A DNA stretch of 64,000 bases from Nitrospirota bacterium (GCA_040757595.1 JBFLWP010000001.1:289443-353442); one strand, 5' to 3'; positions 1 to 10,064 are shown, numbered from the stretch's first letter. The notes: generated from the letters alone by a model not told the origin. Numbers and translations are program-made.

Positions 1-762
1 GGCTGTCGCTCCGTGATCGCGGTGGGTATGAACTACTATACGGGGCACCGGGCGGACGAAAGTCCCGGCCACGGACGGATCGCCCGCTACGCCTGGGGCC
101 AGGATTACCACCGGGTGTTGGCCGGGCGGCTGGAGGAGTTGGAAGAACGGATCAAGGGGCTCGCCCCGGATGCCCGGACCCGCAGCTACGTGGACACGGG
201 CCCGATCATGGAAAAGGCCTGGGCCCAGCAGGCCGGCCTCGGGTGGATCGGCAAACATTCCAACCTGGTCTCGCCCCGATTCGGCTCCTGGCTCCTCCTG
301 GGGGAAGTCCTGACGACGCTGGCCCTTGAGCCGGACGAACCGGGCACGGACCTCTGCGGGTCCTGCACCCTCTGCCTCCGCGCCTGTCCGACCGGCGCCA
401 TTGCAGAACCCTACATGGTGGACGCGACCCGATGCATTTCGCACCTGACCATCGAACTGCATCGTCCGGACGACGAGATTCCCGCCGAGCTGGCGCCCAA
501 GCTGGGGAACCGCATCTTCGGCTGCGACGACTGCCTGGACGCCTGCCCCTACAACGTCGAGGCCACGCCGACGACGGAGCCGGCCTTCCAGCCATCTCCG
601 CTGACCCTGGCTCCCCATCTGGCGACGCTCCAGAAGCTGAGCGAGCAGGACTTCGCGTCCACGTTCCGGCACAGTGCGATCAGACGAGCCAAGCACGCCG
701 GCCTGCTCCGCAACGTCCGGCTCTCGCTGGAAAACCTGATGCCCCGGACCGCCGGCCGCTAG
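1..762 (+). CDS. queG: Epoxyqueuosine reductase QueG, 5'-truncated by window edge
   Basis: QueG reduces epoxyqueuosine to queuosine in tRNA, using cobalamin and two 4Fe-4S clusters. The reading frame is open from base 1 (it begins GCRSVIAVGMNYY), and that segment matches the middle of QueG proteins, so the true start lies upstream of the window. The visible 253 residues hold both ferredoxin-like cluster motifs, CGSCTLCLRACPTGAI and GCDDCLDACPYN. The C-terminal tail after the second cluster is present and ends normally at TAG. The family is about 340-380 residues, so roughly a quarter to a third is missing. It runs in the same direction as the two-component genes that follow, but those have their own promoter-like sequence. 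Confidence 0.93.
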   Translation, partial: GCRSVIAVGMNYYTGHRADESPGHGRIARYAWGQDYHRVLAGRLEELEERIKGLAPDARTRSYVDTGPIMEKAWAQQAGLGWIGKHSNLVSPRFGSWLLLGEVLTTLALEPDEPGTDLCGSCTLCLRACPTGAIAEPYMVDATRCISHLTIELHRPDDEIPAELAPKLGNRIFGCDDCLDACPYNVEATPTTEPAFQPSPLTLAPHLATLQKLSEQDFASTFRHSAIRRAKHAGLLRNVRLSLENLMPRTAGR

Positions 763-802
763 CGCGCCCCGCCTGGGCCGCGCCGGAGTCGGCCCTTGAG
801 CC

Positions 803-831
803 TTGCCCTTCAGCCCGGCTCGCAGTACCAT
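803..831 (+). promoter_or_regulatory. Sigma-70-like promoter of the NtrC-type regulator
   Basis: TTGCCC and TACCAT are separated by exactly 17 bases. The predicted transcript starts near 838, leaving about a 50-base leader before the ATG at 887. The same TTGNNN-N17-TANNNT layout recurs at many other gene starts in this window. Confidence 0.5.
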
Positions 832-886
832 GAACCAACAAGGATGAAGGCTGAATTCATCGTTCGTACTTCCACCTTGTCTTGAC

Positions 887-2251
<1,365 letters not shown>

Positions 2252-2253
2252 AG

Positions 2254-2295
2254 CGTCGTTCGTATCTCGCGTCTCGTCACGAGGTACGCCTCACG
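2254..2295. repeat. Intergenic 7-bp-period array (weak inverted form)
   Basis: Between the regulator and kinase genes the sequence divides into 7-base units: CGTCGTT, CGTATCT, CGCGTCT, CGTCACG, AGGTACG and CCTCACG. The end is roughly inverted relative to the start (about 13 of 20 positions). It is the weakest member of the heptamer family in this window. Confidence 0.4.
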
Positions 2296-2311
2296 ATGGA
2301 CGAGCGACGGC

Positions 2312-4270
2312 ATGGAACGGACCGGGGGCCTTCAAAAGAAGTTTTTCGTCGCTCTCTTGATCGTCGGGATCGTGCCCGGCGTCGCGGCGCTCCTGGCCAC
2401 CTACCTCTACAGCACCGAGAGCCTGAAACATTCCATCGGGAACGGCTTCCAGGAGATCGCGCGCTCGACCGCCATCCGCATCGCCGCGGCGGTGGACATG
2501 GAAATCGACCGCGCCGAGCGGCTCGCGCTGGTGCCGGTCCAGATCCGGCAGGCCGTGGAGAAAGCCAACCGCCGCTTCGACGGCAAGACTGAGGCGCAGA
2601 TCCGGGCCCTTCTGAAAGCCGAGCACGCCGACTGGCTGGCGGCCCGCTCGAAGGGGCTCCCGCTCCCCTTGCCCAGCACCACCACCTATCTGAACGAATG
2701 GGCCCGCGAAGTCGGCTACTACGTGCGGGTCGTGATCGCGGACAGCCGCGGAGCGCTCGTCGCGGCGTCCGATCCCAAAGCCTCCTACCTCTACGGCGAC
2801 AAGGAATGGTGGCAGGAAGCCTTCGAGGAAGGCACGGCCTACGTCGGCTCCATCCAGTTCGACCTCCCGCTCAACGACTACGTCTTCGAGGTGGCCGTGC
2901 CCATTTTCGACAAGCGCCATACGGAGCCGATCGGAGCCGTCGGGCTGGTCGTCAGACGCGCCGTGCTCGTGAATACGATCCTGCCGATCCACATCGGCAA
3001 GACCGGCCACGGGATGCTCCTGGATACCGAGGGCACCCCGCTCATCTGTCCGGTGCTGCCGCCGACCGCACACCTGATCCACCAGGCCCTCCTCAATCAA
3101 CTGGCCCGGGATCAACCGCTGTGGCTGGTCGCGGAGGACGACGCCCACGGCGGCCACAATTCCATCGTCGGAGCCGCCCCGGTCCAGTTCGCCCACAAGC
3201 TGAGCACGTCCAGCCTGGGAGGCGAGCGCTGGTTCTCCTTCGTCCGGCAGCAGCCGGAGGAGACCTACGCGCCGATCTATTCGCTGTTGGTGACGGTCGG
3301 GCTGATCGGGTTCGGGCTGGTCATCGTCCTGGCCTCGCTGGGCTTCGTCGTGGGGCGGCGCATCGTCGGCCCCATCCTGACGCTCCGGCGCCAAGCGGAT
3401 GCCCTGCGACGCAACGTGGCGGCGCTGCCCGAGTCAGTCGACGCCTTCACGCCCCAGCCGGACCCGACTCCGGTCGAGATTCGCACCGGCGACGAGATCG
3501 AGGACCTGGCGCGGACCTTCCAGGCCATGCGGAGCGCGCTGGAAACGAGCCTGCGCACCGTCAAGGCCCAGCAGGAGGAGCTGATCCGGCGTGAAAAGCT
3601 GGCCTCGGTCGGCCAGTTGCTGGCGGCGCTGGCGCACGACCTGCGGAATCCCCTGGGCGTGATCCGCAGTTCCGCCCAACTGGTGCTCGAGACGCAGCAG
3701 TCGGACGCCGTCAAGCAGGAAGTCGCCCGGTACATCATGGACGAGGTGGACCGGCTCACGCACCGGATCAACGATTTCCTCCGCTATGCGCGGCAGAAGC
3801 CGCCGGAGCCCAAGGCCATGGCGCCGGACGCCCTTGCGGAAGCCGCCCTCTGGCAGTGGAAGGCGCAGGAAAGACCCGAGCGCATCGAGGTCCTCACCGA
3901 CTTCGCCGAGCACCTCCCGTCCGTCAACGTGGATCCCCAGCAGGTGAAGGAAGCCCTCGTGAACCTGCTCATCAACGCCCGGGAAGCCATGCCGGACGGG
4001 GGCCGCCTGACGGTCTCGACCAGAAGCGACGACGGATGGATCGAGATCGAGGTGGCCGACACCGGTTGCGGCATCCCCCGGGCCAGCCTGGAGCGGATCT
4101 TCGAGCCGTTCTTCACGACCAAGGAATACGGCACCGGCCTGGGCCTGACCAACGTCAAGCGGTTGATCGAGGGCAACGGCGGCACGCTCACCGTGGACAG
4201 CGAAGAGGGGAAGGGCAGCCGGTTCCTGGTCCGATTCCCATCCGGCCGGGCCGCCGGAGCCACGGCTTGA
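2312..4270 (+). CDS. Membrane sensor histidine kinase (Cache-HAMP-HisKA-HATPase)
   Basis: This 652-residue kinase is the likely partner of the NtrC-type regulator just upstream. Membrane segments lie at about 11-32 and 324-347 and enclose a roughly 290-residue periplasmic sensor of the double-Cache type. A HAMP region follows (about 348-415). The dimerisation box reads SVGQLLAALAHDLRNPLG, with H442 as the phosphorylated histidine. The ATPase domain shows the N box (NLLINAREAMPDGG), G1 (DTGCGIP) and G2 (GTGLGL). The ATG at 2312 is chosen because the first membrane helix follows directly. The ligand cannot be read from sequence. The promoter of the following clpX overlaps the stop codon. Confidence 0.93.
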   Translation: MERTGGLQKKFFVALLIVGIVPGVAALLATYLYSTESLKHSIGNGFQEIARSTAIRIAAAVDMEIDRAERLALVPVQIRQAVEKANRRFDGKTEAQIRALLKAEHADWLAARSKGLPLPLPSTTTYLNEWAREVGYYVRVVIADSRGALVAASDPKASYLYGDKEWWQEAFEEGTAYVGSIQFDLPLNDYVFEVAVPIFDKRHTEPIGAVGLVVRRAVLVNTILPIHIGKTGHGMLLDTEGTPLICPVLPPTAHLIHQALLNQLARDQPLWLVAEDDAHGGHNSIVGAAPVQFAHKLSTSSLGGERWFSFVRQQPEETYAPIYSLLVTVGLIGFGLVIVLASLGFVVGRRIVGPILTLRRQADALRRNVAALPESVDAFTPQPDPTPVEIRTGDEIEDLARTFQAMRSALETSLRTVKAQQEELIRREKLASVGQLLAALAHDLRNPLGVIRSSAQLVLETQQSDAVKQEVARYIMDEVDRLTHRINDFLRYARQKPPEPKAMAPDALAEAALWQWKAQERPERIEVLTDFAEHLPSVNVDPQQVKEALVNLLINAREAMPDGGRLTVSTRSDDGWIEIEVADTGCGIPRASLERIFEPFFTTKEYGTGLGLTNVKRLIEGNGGTLTVDSEEGKGSRFLVRFPSGRAAGATA

Positions 4271-4295
4271 GTTGCCCGTCGGTCAAGGCTATCAT
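4267..4295 (+). promoter_or_regulatory. Sigma-70-like promoter of clpX
   Basis: TTGAGT, a 17-base spacer and TATCAT overlap the stop codon of the kinase gene. The predicted start near 4302 leaves about a 19-base leader before the clpX ATG at 4321. It suggests clpX can be transcribed independently of the two-component genes. Confidence 0.5.
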
Positions 4296-4320
4296 GGGGC
4301 GTTGAAGGAACCCGTCCGCG

Positions 4321-5595
4321 ATGTTTTGGGAATCCAAGCCGAGTCGGAACAAGCCACGCCAGTGCTCCTTCTGCGGCAAGCCGGAGCCGGCCGTCAGAAG
4401 CCTCGTCGAAAGCCCGGCTCCCTACCAGTGCGAGAGCTGCCACGCCGGCGCCAGCCTGCTCATCTGCAACGAGTGCGTCAAGCTCTGCAACACGTTCCTG
4501 GCCGAGGGGGGCGGGGCCGGGCCTACCGGCGGGGGCCAACCGGCGGTGCTGCCCAAGCCGACCGAGATCAAGGCCCTCCTGGACCAGTACGTCGTGGGCC
4601 AGGATCGGGCCAAGAAGGTGCTCTCGGTCGCGGTTCACAACCACTACAAGCGGGTGTTCAGCCGATCGCGCCTGAAGGAGGTCGAACTTCAAAAGGGCAA
4701 CATTTTGATGATCGGCTCGACCGGCACCGGCAAGACCCTCCTCTCTCAGACCCTCGCCCGCATCCTGCATGTTCCCTTCGCGATCGCCGACGCCACCACG
4801 CTGACGGAAGCCGGCTACGTCGGGGAGGACGTGGAGAACGTCGTGCTGAAGCTGGTCCAATCCGCGGACTTCGACGTCAAGCGGGCGGAGGCCGGCATCA
4901 TCTACATCGATGAAATCGACAAGATCAGCCGGAAGTCCGAAAGCGCCTCGATCACCAGGGACGTCTCCGGCGAAGGCGTCCAGCAGGCGCTGCTCAAGCT
5001 GGTGGAGGGCACGGTCTGCAACGTGCCTCCCAAGGGCGGCCGCAAGCACCCGGAGCAGGAATACATCCAGGTCAACACCACCAACATCCTGTTCATCTGC
5101 GGGGGCGCGTTCGTGGGGCTCGACCAGATCGTGGCCCAGCGGACCACGCACCGGCAGATCGGGTTCGGATCGGGCCCGACCGCACGCGAGGCGGCCGGGC
5201 ACAGCGGCCTCCTGGAGCGGACCCAGCCTGAGGACCTGCTGAAATTCGGCCTGATCCCGGAGTTCATCGGCCGGTTCCCGGTCTTGACGACGCTCGCCGA
5301 TCTCGACGAGGCCGCGCTGGTCCGCGTCCTGACCGAGCCCAAGAACGCGCTGATAAAGCAATACCAGTCCCTGTTCGAGCTGGAGCAGGTGCACCTGGAA
5401 TTCACCCCCGCGGCGGTCAAGGCGATCGCGCATCGCGCGGCCTCGATGAAGACCGGCGCGCGCGCCCTCCGGGCGATTCTCGAGGACGTCATGCTGGACC
5501 TCATGTACGAGGTTCCGGCGCTGAAAGGCGTCAAGGGGGTCGTCATCACGGACGACGTGATCACGGGGTTGGGGCAACCGCAAATCCTGACGTAA
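4321..5595 (+). CDS. clpX: ClpX unfoldase with an enlarged zinc-binding domain
   Basis: ClpX is the AAA+ hexamer that unfolds proteins and feeds them to ClpP. Walker A (GSTGTGKT), Walker B (IIYIDEID), the GYVG pore loop, the GGRKH loop and the ClpP-contacting IGF loop (QIGFGS) are all present, so it looks ClpP-competent. The N-terminal zinc domain is odd. The usual two CxxC pairs are at C15/C18 and C37/C40, but an extra segment adds a third pair at C49/C52 before the usual VKLCN. The gene is not beside tig or clpP, as clpX often is; it sits between a sensor kinase and a receiver fusion. Length (424) is normal. It could be a second, specialised copy. Confidence 0.95.
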   Translation: MFWESKPSRNKPRQCSFCGKPEPAVRSLVESPAPYQCESCHAGASLLICNECVKLCNTFLAEGGGAGPTGGGQPAVLPKPTEIKALLDQYVVGQDRAKKVLSVAVHNHYKRVFSRSRLKEVELQKGNILMIGSTGTGKTLLSQTLARILHVPFAIADATTLTEAGYVGEDVENVVLKLVQSADFDVKRAEAGIIYIDEIDKISRKSESASITRDVSGEGVQQALLKLVEGTVCNVPPKGGRKHPEQEYIQVNTTNILFICGGAFVGLDQIVAQRTTHRQIGFGSGPTAREAAGHSGLLERTQPEDLLKFGLIPEFIGRFPVLTTLADLDEAALVRVLTEPKNALIKQYQSLFELEQVHLEFTPAAVKAIAHRAASMKTGARALRAILEDVMLDLMYEVPALKGVKGVVITDDVITGLGQPQILT

Positions 5596-5597
5596 GA

Positions 5598-5646
5598 CGT
5601 GAACCGTGAGGCGTGAGACGAAACCCCTTACGCCTCGCCCCTCACG
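5598..5646. repeat. Inverted 7-bp-period repeat, GTGAGGC type
   Basis: The left arm (5598-5617) and the right arm (5627-5646) are imperfect inverted copies, identical at about 14 of 20 positions, separated by 9 bases. Units resemble GTGAACC, GTGAGGC and GTGAGAC. It fills almost the whole gap between clpX and the receiver fusion gene and ends next to the latter's ATG. Confidence 0.7.
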
Positions 5647-5649
5647 AAC

Positions 5650-6981
5650 ATGGCGTCCAAAATCCTCGTAGTGGACGACGACCCCAAGTGGCTGCGGGTG
5701 GTGTCCCTCTACCTTCAGGCCCACGACTACCGGGTCGACACGGCCGTGGACGGTGAAGCGGCTCTGCGCAAGATCTCCGAGGATTGCCCGGACGTCATCG
5801 TCGCCGACATCGGCATGCCCGGCCTGGACGGGTACGAGCTCTGCAGCCAGATCCGACGGGACGCCAGGACCCGCGCCATCCCGTTCATTTTCCTCACCGC
5901 ACGCGATCAGGACACGGACCGGACCAAGGCCCGGAAAATCGGCTCCGACGACTACCTGACCAAGCCCTGCCCGCTCGAGCGGCTCACCCAGAGCGTGGAG
6001 ACCCTCATGGATCGCCTCCAGCTGGTGCGCAACATTCCCCTGGAACGGATCGGCCTGAGCGGCCGGCTGGAGGACGTGGACCTGTTGGACATGATCCAGG
6101 CCTTGGAGATGGAGCAGAGAACCGGTGCCCTCGTGCTCAGCCACGGCGAGCGGACCGGCACGATCTATTTTCAGGACGGCGTGATCGTGGAAGCCGACAT
6201 CCGCTCCCCGAAGCGGGAGGAGCCCCTGTTCATCTTGCTCGGGTGGAAGAGCGGTCGGTTCCTGTTCCTTCCGGATGCGGTTCCGGAGCGGATGCCGATC
6301 ACGGCGAGCATGGCCAACCTGCTCCTGCAAGACCTTCGAACGCTGGAGGAGCACGAGGCGGCGGCTTCGCCCCGAGAGGCTCCCGACGAAACCGGGAGCG
6401 GAGCGCAATCGGAGCTGGTTGGAAGGATTCTGAATCGTCTCGAGGCGGTCGCGGAACAGATACGCACGTCACGGACGGTCGTCGGGGAGCCCCCGCCGGC
6501 CAGCATCCGCCTGCTGGTCGCCGGCGTCCGCCGGTCCGGCAAGAGCGAGCTGATTCATGCGCTGGTCAAGGACCTGTCCTCCTCGCGATGGGCCGCCGTG
6601 GGCGTCGAGGAGCCGCAGCCCAACCACCGCATTGATGTCGGCCGGATCAGGATCTCGCCTAAAACCGTCCTGCACCTCGTCGCCGTCCGCACCGAGAAGC
6701 GGTTCTGGTCGGTCTGGGAACAGTACTTGCCCGAGGCGACCGGCCTGTTGTTGCTGGTCGATCCTGCCTCCGGGGACTCGCTGGTCCACACCCAGGCATT
6801 CCTGAAAGCCCGTGAAGCCCTGGCTCCGGACCTTCCGGTACACGCGCTCATGCCTTCCAAGGCGGCGGACAAGGCCTTTCTCCACCTGCCGGACTCGGCC
6901 ATCTCCGTCGGTTCGCTGAGCGACCAGACGATGCGGCTGACGGCCCTCGACGAACTCCTTCAACAGTGGCTCGATGCCTAA
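5650..6981 (+). CDS. Receiver-PATAN(DUF4388)-COG2229 GTPase-like fusion protein
   Basis: This is a 443-residue fusion of three signalling modules. The receiver (1-120) is complete: D10, D11, phospho-acceptor D53, T83 and K105. A DUF4388/PATAN domain follows (about 133-232). The C-terminal part (285-443) resembles the small GTPases of COG2229 (MglA/SRbeta-like). It has a P-loop GVRRSGKS (292-299), a DVGRI motif and an RFWSVWE stretch that matches the RFWFMWD of that family. However, the G3 motif (usually GTPGQE) is AVRTEK, and G4 (usually NKxD) is PSKAAD. GTP hydrolysis is therefore doubtful; it may only bind nucleotide or act as a scaffold. It follows clpX by 54 bases, across a repeat. No output DNA-binding domain is present. 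Confidence 0.85.
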   Translation: MASKILVVDDDPKWLRVVSLYLQAHDYRVDTAVDGEAALRKISEDCPDVIVADIGMPGLDGYELCSQIRRDARTRAIPFIFLTARDQDTDRTKARKIGSDDYLTKPCPLERLTQSVETLMDRLQLVRNIPLERIGLSGRLEDVDLLDMIQALEMEQRTGALVLSHGERTGTIYFQDGVIVEADIRSPKREEPLFILLGWKSGRFLFLPDAVPERMPITASMANLLLQDLRTLEEHEAAASPREAPDETGSGAQSELVGRILNRLEAVAEQIRTSRTVVGEPPPASIRLLVAGVRRSGKSELIHALVKDLSSSRWAAVGVEEPQPNHRIDVGRIRISPKTVLHLVAVRTEKRFWSVWEQYLPEATGLLLLVDPASGDSLVHTQAFLKAREALAPDLPVHALMPSKAADKAFLHLPDSAISVGSLSDQTMRLTALDELLQQWLDA

Positions 6982-7005
6982 GGCGGCTGGCTAACGGCCG
7001 CCAGC
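6982..7005. terminator. Possible bidirectional hairpin between convergent genes
   Basis: GGCGGC (6982-6987) can pair with GCCGCC (6997-7002). Alternatively GCTGGC (6986-6991) pairs with GCCAGC (7000-7005). It lies between two convergent stop codons but has no clear T-run, so termination is only a possibility. Confidence 0.25.
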
Positions 7006-7020
7006 TAGTCGCTTTCCCCG

Positions 7021-8622
7021 TTACGGCGCGTCCGCCGCGCAGCGGAAGCCCAGGGTTGGCCCCCAGTAGGTCATCTCGTCCCATCCCCGATAACTGGTTC
7101 GGAGTTCCAGCGGCCCCTGGCTCCAGTCCCCCCCGCGGAAAACCCGGAAGGAGCCCCTGAGCGGCCCCTGCGGATCATGGGCCGGAGCCGTCGCGTAAAA
7201 ATCGTCCGCGTACCAGTCTTTCACCCATTCCCACACGCCGCCGGTCAGATCGAAGACCCCATAAGGCGAGGCGGTTCCGGGAACCGCCCCGACCGGCCCC
7301 GTGCCGTTACCGTCCGGCTTCAGAGCCCGCTCTTTCAGCCTCACCTTGACGACGTCGAAGGAATTCCCCCAGGGGTACCGCCGCCCATCGGTACCGCGCG
7401 CCGCTTTCTCCCACTCGGCCTCGGTCGGGAGGCGCCCTCCCTTCCATTCGCAAAAGGCACGAGCCTGTGCCCACGTCACGTTCGTCACCGGGTGGTCGGC
7501 CTTCTGGGGATCGTCAAAGGCGCGCGTGTCCTTCGGCGGCGAACAGGCCCCACTCCTGACGCAGGCGCGATACCGTTCGTTGACGACTTCGTACTGGTCG
7601 ATCCAGAAGGAGCTCACGTAGGTGCGATGTCTGGGTCTGGTATCGGGCAGCCCGTCTTCGGAGCCCATCAGGAATTCTCCGGCCGGAATCAACACCATGC
7701 CCGGCGGCGACGGGATCCCCTGCTGCGCCAGCCGACGCAGTTCTTCCTGCTGAGTCGTCGCCAGTTGCTGATTCACCTTGACGATCTCTCCGGAATCATC
7801 CCGCTCCTCGGCGGCCGGTTTGCGACCGGGCTCCTGCTTCTGGCCGGCCATCGCCTCCCGCCCGGAGGCCAGCGCGGGGGGGACGGCGGTCCCCGCGGGC
7901 GGCTCCGGCACCGTGACGGTCTCGATCCGCACCGTGGTCCTGGCCACCTCCCGCACCGACTGTTCCATGTCCAACGTCCGCGCCTTGCGCTTGCTCGTGC
8001 TTCTGCCAGCCAGGCCGATGGCCGTGAAGTCGAAATCCGGAATGTTGGCCAGCAGCGGAGTCGCATAACTGATGGGCACGGCGAAGGCCATGCCTTCCGG
8101 CACGATTCCGGAGGGATGGTGGAACTTGGTCGTCATGATCCCGATCACTTCGCCGAATCGGTTGAACACCGCCCCCCCGCTATTGCCCGGATTGACCGCG
8201 GCATCGATCTGGAAGACGCGACGCACCCCCTTCGTGCGAACCGCGGTCACGCGCCCGCGCGAGACCGAGACCTCGCGCAGCCCGAAAGCAAACCCGGCCG
8301 CGATGACTTCCTGATCCAGCCTCACCATGCCGGCATAGCCCAATGGTGCTTTCGACAATCCGACGGTCTCGATTTTCAGCAGGGCCAGATCCTGGTCGCG
8401 ATCCGCGCTCACCAGCAAGGCCGGCGCGCGAAACTCCCCCGGCGTGACGACCGTGATCCGTTTGGCGTTGGAAACGACGTGGTAGGCGGTCAGGACGTAC
8501 CCGTCTTCGTGCACGATCACGCCGCTGCCGGCCGGCTTCTCGGTCGGTCCCGGCTGACTTTCGGCGGCGCTGGCGCTGCCCGAGCCTAGCAGCAACAATA
8601 GGAACAGAGCAGTCCGTATCAT
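7021..8622 (-). CDS. Exported trypsin-like protease fused to an FGE/sulfatase-modifying fold
   Basis: This 533-residue protein starts at 8622, where its ATG overlaps the TGA of the upstream heme protein (ATGA); a longer frame has no export signal at its start. A signal peptide (1-20) leads into an S1C/HtrA-like protease domain with H48 (TAYHVV), D78 (DQDLALL) and S148 (GNSGG). There is no PDZ domain. After a linker, residues 308-533 form a formylglycine-generating-enzyme-like fold, with markers IPAGEFLMGS, GGRLPTEAEWEKAARG and GFRCA. The cysteine pair needed for formylglycine formation is not visible near the end, so this part is probably a binding or structural domain. Translational coupling suggests a joint role with the heme protein in the periplasm. 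Confidence 0.88.
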   Translation of the reverse strand: MIRTALFLLLLLGSGSASAAESQPGPTEKPAGSGVIVHEDGYVLTAYHVVSNAKRITVVTPGEFRAPALLVSADRDQDLALLKIETVGLSKAPLGYAGMVRLDQEVIAAGFAFGLREVSVSRGRVTAVRTKGVRRVFQIDAAVNPGNSGGAVFNRFGEVIGIMTTKFHHPSGIVPEGMAFAVPISYATPLLANIPDFDFTAIGLAGRSTSKRKARTLDMEQSVREVARTTVRIETVTVPEPPAGTAVPPALASGREAMAGQKQEPGRKPAAEERDDSGEIVKVNQQLATTQQEELRRLAQQGIPSPPGMVLIPAGEFLMGSEDGLPDTRPRHRTYVSSFWIDQYEVVNERYRACVRSGACSPPKDTRAFDDPQKADHPVTNVTWAQARAFCEWKGGRLPTEAEWEKAARGTDGRRYPWGNSFDVVKVRLKERALKPDGNGTGPVGAVPGTASPYGVFDLTGGVWEWVKDWYADDFYATAPAHDPQGPLRGSFRVFRGGDWSQGPLELRTSYRGWDEMTYWGPTLGFRCAADAP

Positions 8623-9410
8623 TTGCCAATCGGGATCGTCACGCTGATCGCTCCTGCGTTCTGTCCCAGCCTGAGCCCCTCCCTGGGGTGGCCGGTCCGG
8701 TCCGGAGCGCCCTTCGGCTCTCCGTGACATTCCAGACACCGCCGCGTCGTGTAGAGCGGGTACATGAGTCTCAGCGCCCCGCTCTTGGCGGTAACTTCGC
8801 TGATCACCTTCTCCTTCGGATAGGCGGAGGCGGCAAATTCCTGGAGCGCCGCCCGCTCGAAGGCGTCGGGCCCGTTCGACGGATTGCGCGGAGCAAGCGC
8901 CGTCTGTTTGAGCCGTACGCCCGTCAGCTCCAGAAACCGCCCAGCCACCCGCGCACCGAAGACGGCGGGAATGAATCCCTTGAAGCCGACCCCCCGCTGG
9001 TTGATTTGGGCCTGAGCTTCCGCCACGACCTGCTTGCCGGTCGTGACGAGGACCGGAAGCAACTCCTTGGCTCGCTGCGGCACGCGCGCCGTCGCGAGGT
9101 CGCGCAGGTCGATCGTGGAACGGCTCCGGAAATCCTCGACGAGCTGCTGCTCGAACACCCCCGGAGAAAATCCCTTCTCCCCTTTGCCGGGATCGTCGAA
9201 GAGATCCTGATTTTCATTGATCACAGCGCGGCCGGATTCGAGGAGAATGGCAAGAAAGCGCGCCGTCGTTTCGAATTCGAGCACGGTCTGAAGGGCCGGA
9301 CCCTGCGGCGAAAACTCCCGCTCCTTCGCACAAACGCCTTCCGCGGGGAACGCCGCCACCCACCCCACGGCCATCAGTGCCGGCAACACCCAACGCTCAA
9401 CGGTCCGCAT
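8619..9410 (-). CDS. Exported Tll0287-like (DUF3365) heme-binding protein
   Basis: This 263-residue protein starts with an export signal (MRTVERWVLPALMAVGWVAA). The body matches the Tll0287-like/DUF3365 sensor fold, and one c-type heme site CLECH lies near the C terminus inside the typical MYPLYTTRRCLECHGEPKG context. Such domains bind a single c-heme in the periplasm and often serve in redox or gas sensing. Here no kinase or cyclase is attached, so it may be a stand-alone sensor or electron carrier. The start at 9410 was chosen over an earlier ATG because the signal peptide begins there. Its stop overlaps the start of the downstream protease by four bases. Confidence 0.85.
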   Translation of the reverse strand: MRTVERWVLPALMAVGWVAAFPAEGVCAKEREFSPQGPALQTVLEFETTARFLAILLESGRAVINENQDLFDDPGKGEKGFSPGVFEQQLVEDFRSRSTIDLRDLATARVPQRAKELLPVLVTTGKQVVAEAQAQINQRGVGFKGFIPAVFGARVAGRFLELTGVRLKQTALAPRNPSNGPDAFERAALQEFAASAYPKEKVISEVTAKSGALRLMYPLYTTRRCLECHGEPKGAPDRTGHPREGLRLGQNAGAISVTIPIGK

Positions 9411-9473
9411 CGAGTCTGCCCTCGGCGCAACCGGATTTCGAAACGTTCGCCCGTGGCGAAGAGACGCGGCCCG

Positions 9474-9501
9474 CCCGCCTGCTGAACGCTCGGCAGGCGG
9501 G
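9474..9501 (-). other. GC-rich hairpin in leader of the heme protein gene
   Basis: CCCGCCTGC (9474-9482) and GCAGGCGGG (9493-9501) form a perfect 9-bp stem with a 10-base loop. It lies between the promoter at 9520-9548 and the start codon at 9410, so it would be in the 5' leader RNA. Confidence 0.5.
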
Positions 9502-9519
9502 TAAAGCACGCTCGCAACG

Positions 9520-9548
9520 ATGGTACTGGCGGTTCGGGGGCAAGTCAA
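9520..9548 (-). promoter_or_regulatory. Sigma-70-like promoter of the heme protein-protease pair
   Basis: Read on the minus strand, TTGACT, a 17-base spacer and TACCAT are present. Transcription would start near 9513, giving a leader of about 100 bases containing a strong hairpin. Confidence 0.55.
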
Positions 9549-9563
9549 GGCATTCGGGCACGA

Positions 9564-10064
9564 TCAGCGGGATCGGTGGATGTCGATCACCGTATTGTCC
9601 TCGTCCAACTCGACTGTGACTGTCGCGCCTGCCTGGAAGACCGAGAGCTTGCTCCCGCTCAGCGTATCGACCGGAAACCGTTCGATTCCCTCCGGAGTCG
9701 AGAGCTTGATCTCTTCCCAATAGAGGTCCGCATAGTCCAACCTGCCGTTCACGAGGCGATGTCCGGCCGGCGGAACGCCCGCCTTGTGCGCATCTACGAG
9801 CACGTTGCCCTCGTCAACCACCAGGGTCACCTGTTCGCCCGGCTGGACTTCGTGCAGTCCCATCCGTTCGGCTTTCCCTGGGCTAATGCCGCGAAACTGC
9901 AGCCCGTTCGGCGGCTGCACGAAGATCAGGCCCGACCGAATCTTCTTCACCTTTCCGGTCATGGTCTTGTGTGTGCCGATGCCTCCATGATCGCTCTGAT
10001 CGGCCAGCGCCGGAACCGCCATTGACACCATCGCCAGACTCAAGATCGAAGCCGCAAGGCGCAT
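9564..10064 (-). CDS. Exported protein of unknown function (166 aa)
   Basis: I do not recognise the family. The ATG at 10064 has a good ribosome site (GGAGGAACGTC) and a clear signal peptide (MRLAASILSLAMVSMAVPALA). The mature part contains two similar beta-rich segments. One reads MTGKVKKIRSGLIFVQPPNG, and the other ends VTVELDEDNTVIDIH. This resembles small domains that hold a ligand or metal, but no known motif is present. It is part of the minus-strand run of exported proteins behind the sigma-54 promoter. Confidence 0.75.
   Translation of the reverse strand: MRLAASILSLAMVSMAVPALADQSDHGGIGTHKTMTGKVKKIRSGLIFVQPPNGLQFRGISPGKAERMGLHEVQPGEQVTLVVDEGNVLVDAHKAGVPPAGHRLVNGRLDYADLYWEEIKLSTPEGIERFPVDTLSGSKLSVFQAGATVTVELDEDNTVIDIHRSR

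Noticed and set aside
3784..6408. An 874-codon open frame antisense to the kinase, clpX and receiver fusion genes
   Set aside because: It is a shadow of high-GC coding sequence. The forward genes have clear family motifs; the antisense product is low in complexity and matches nothing.
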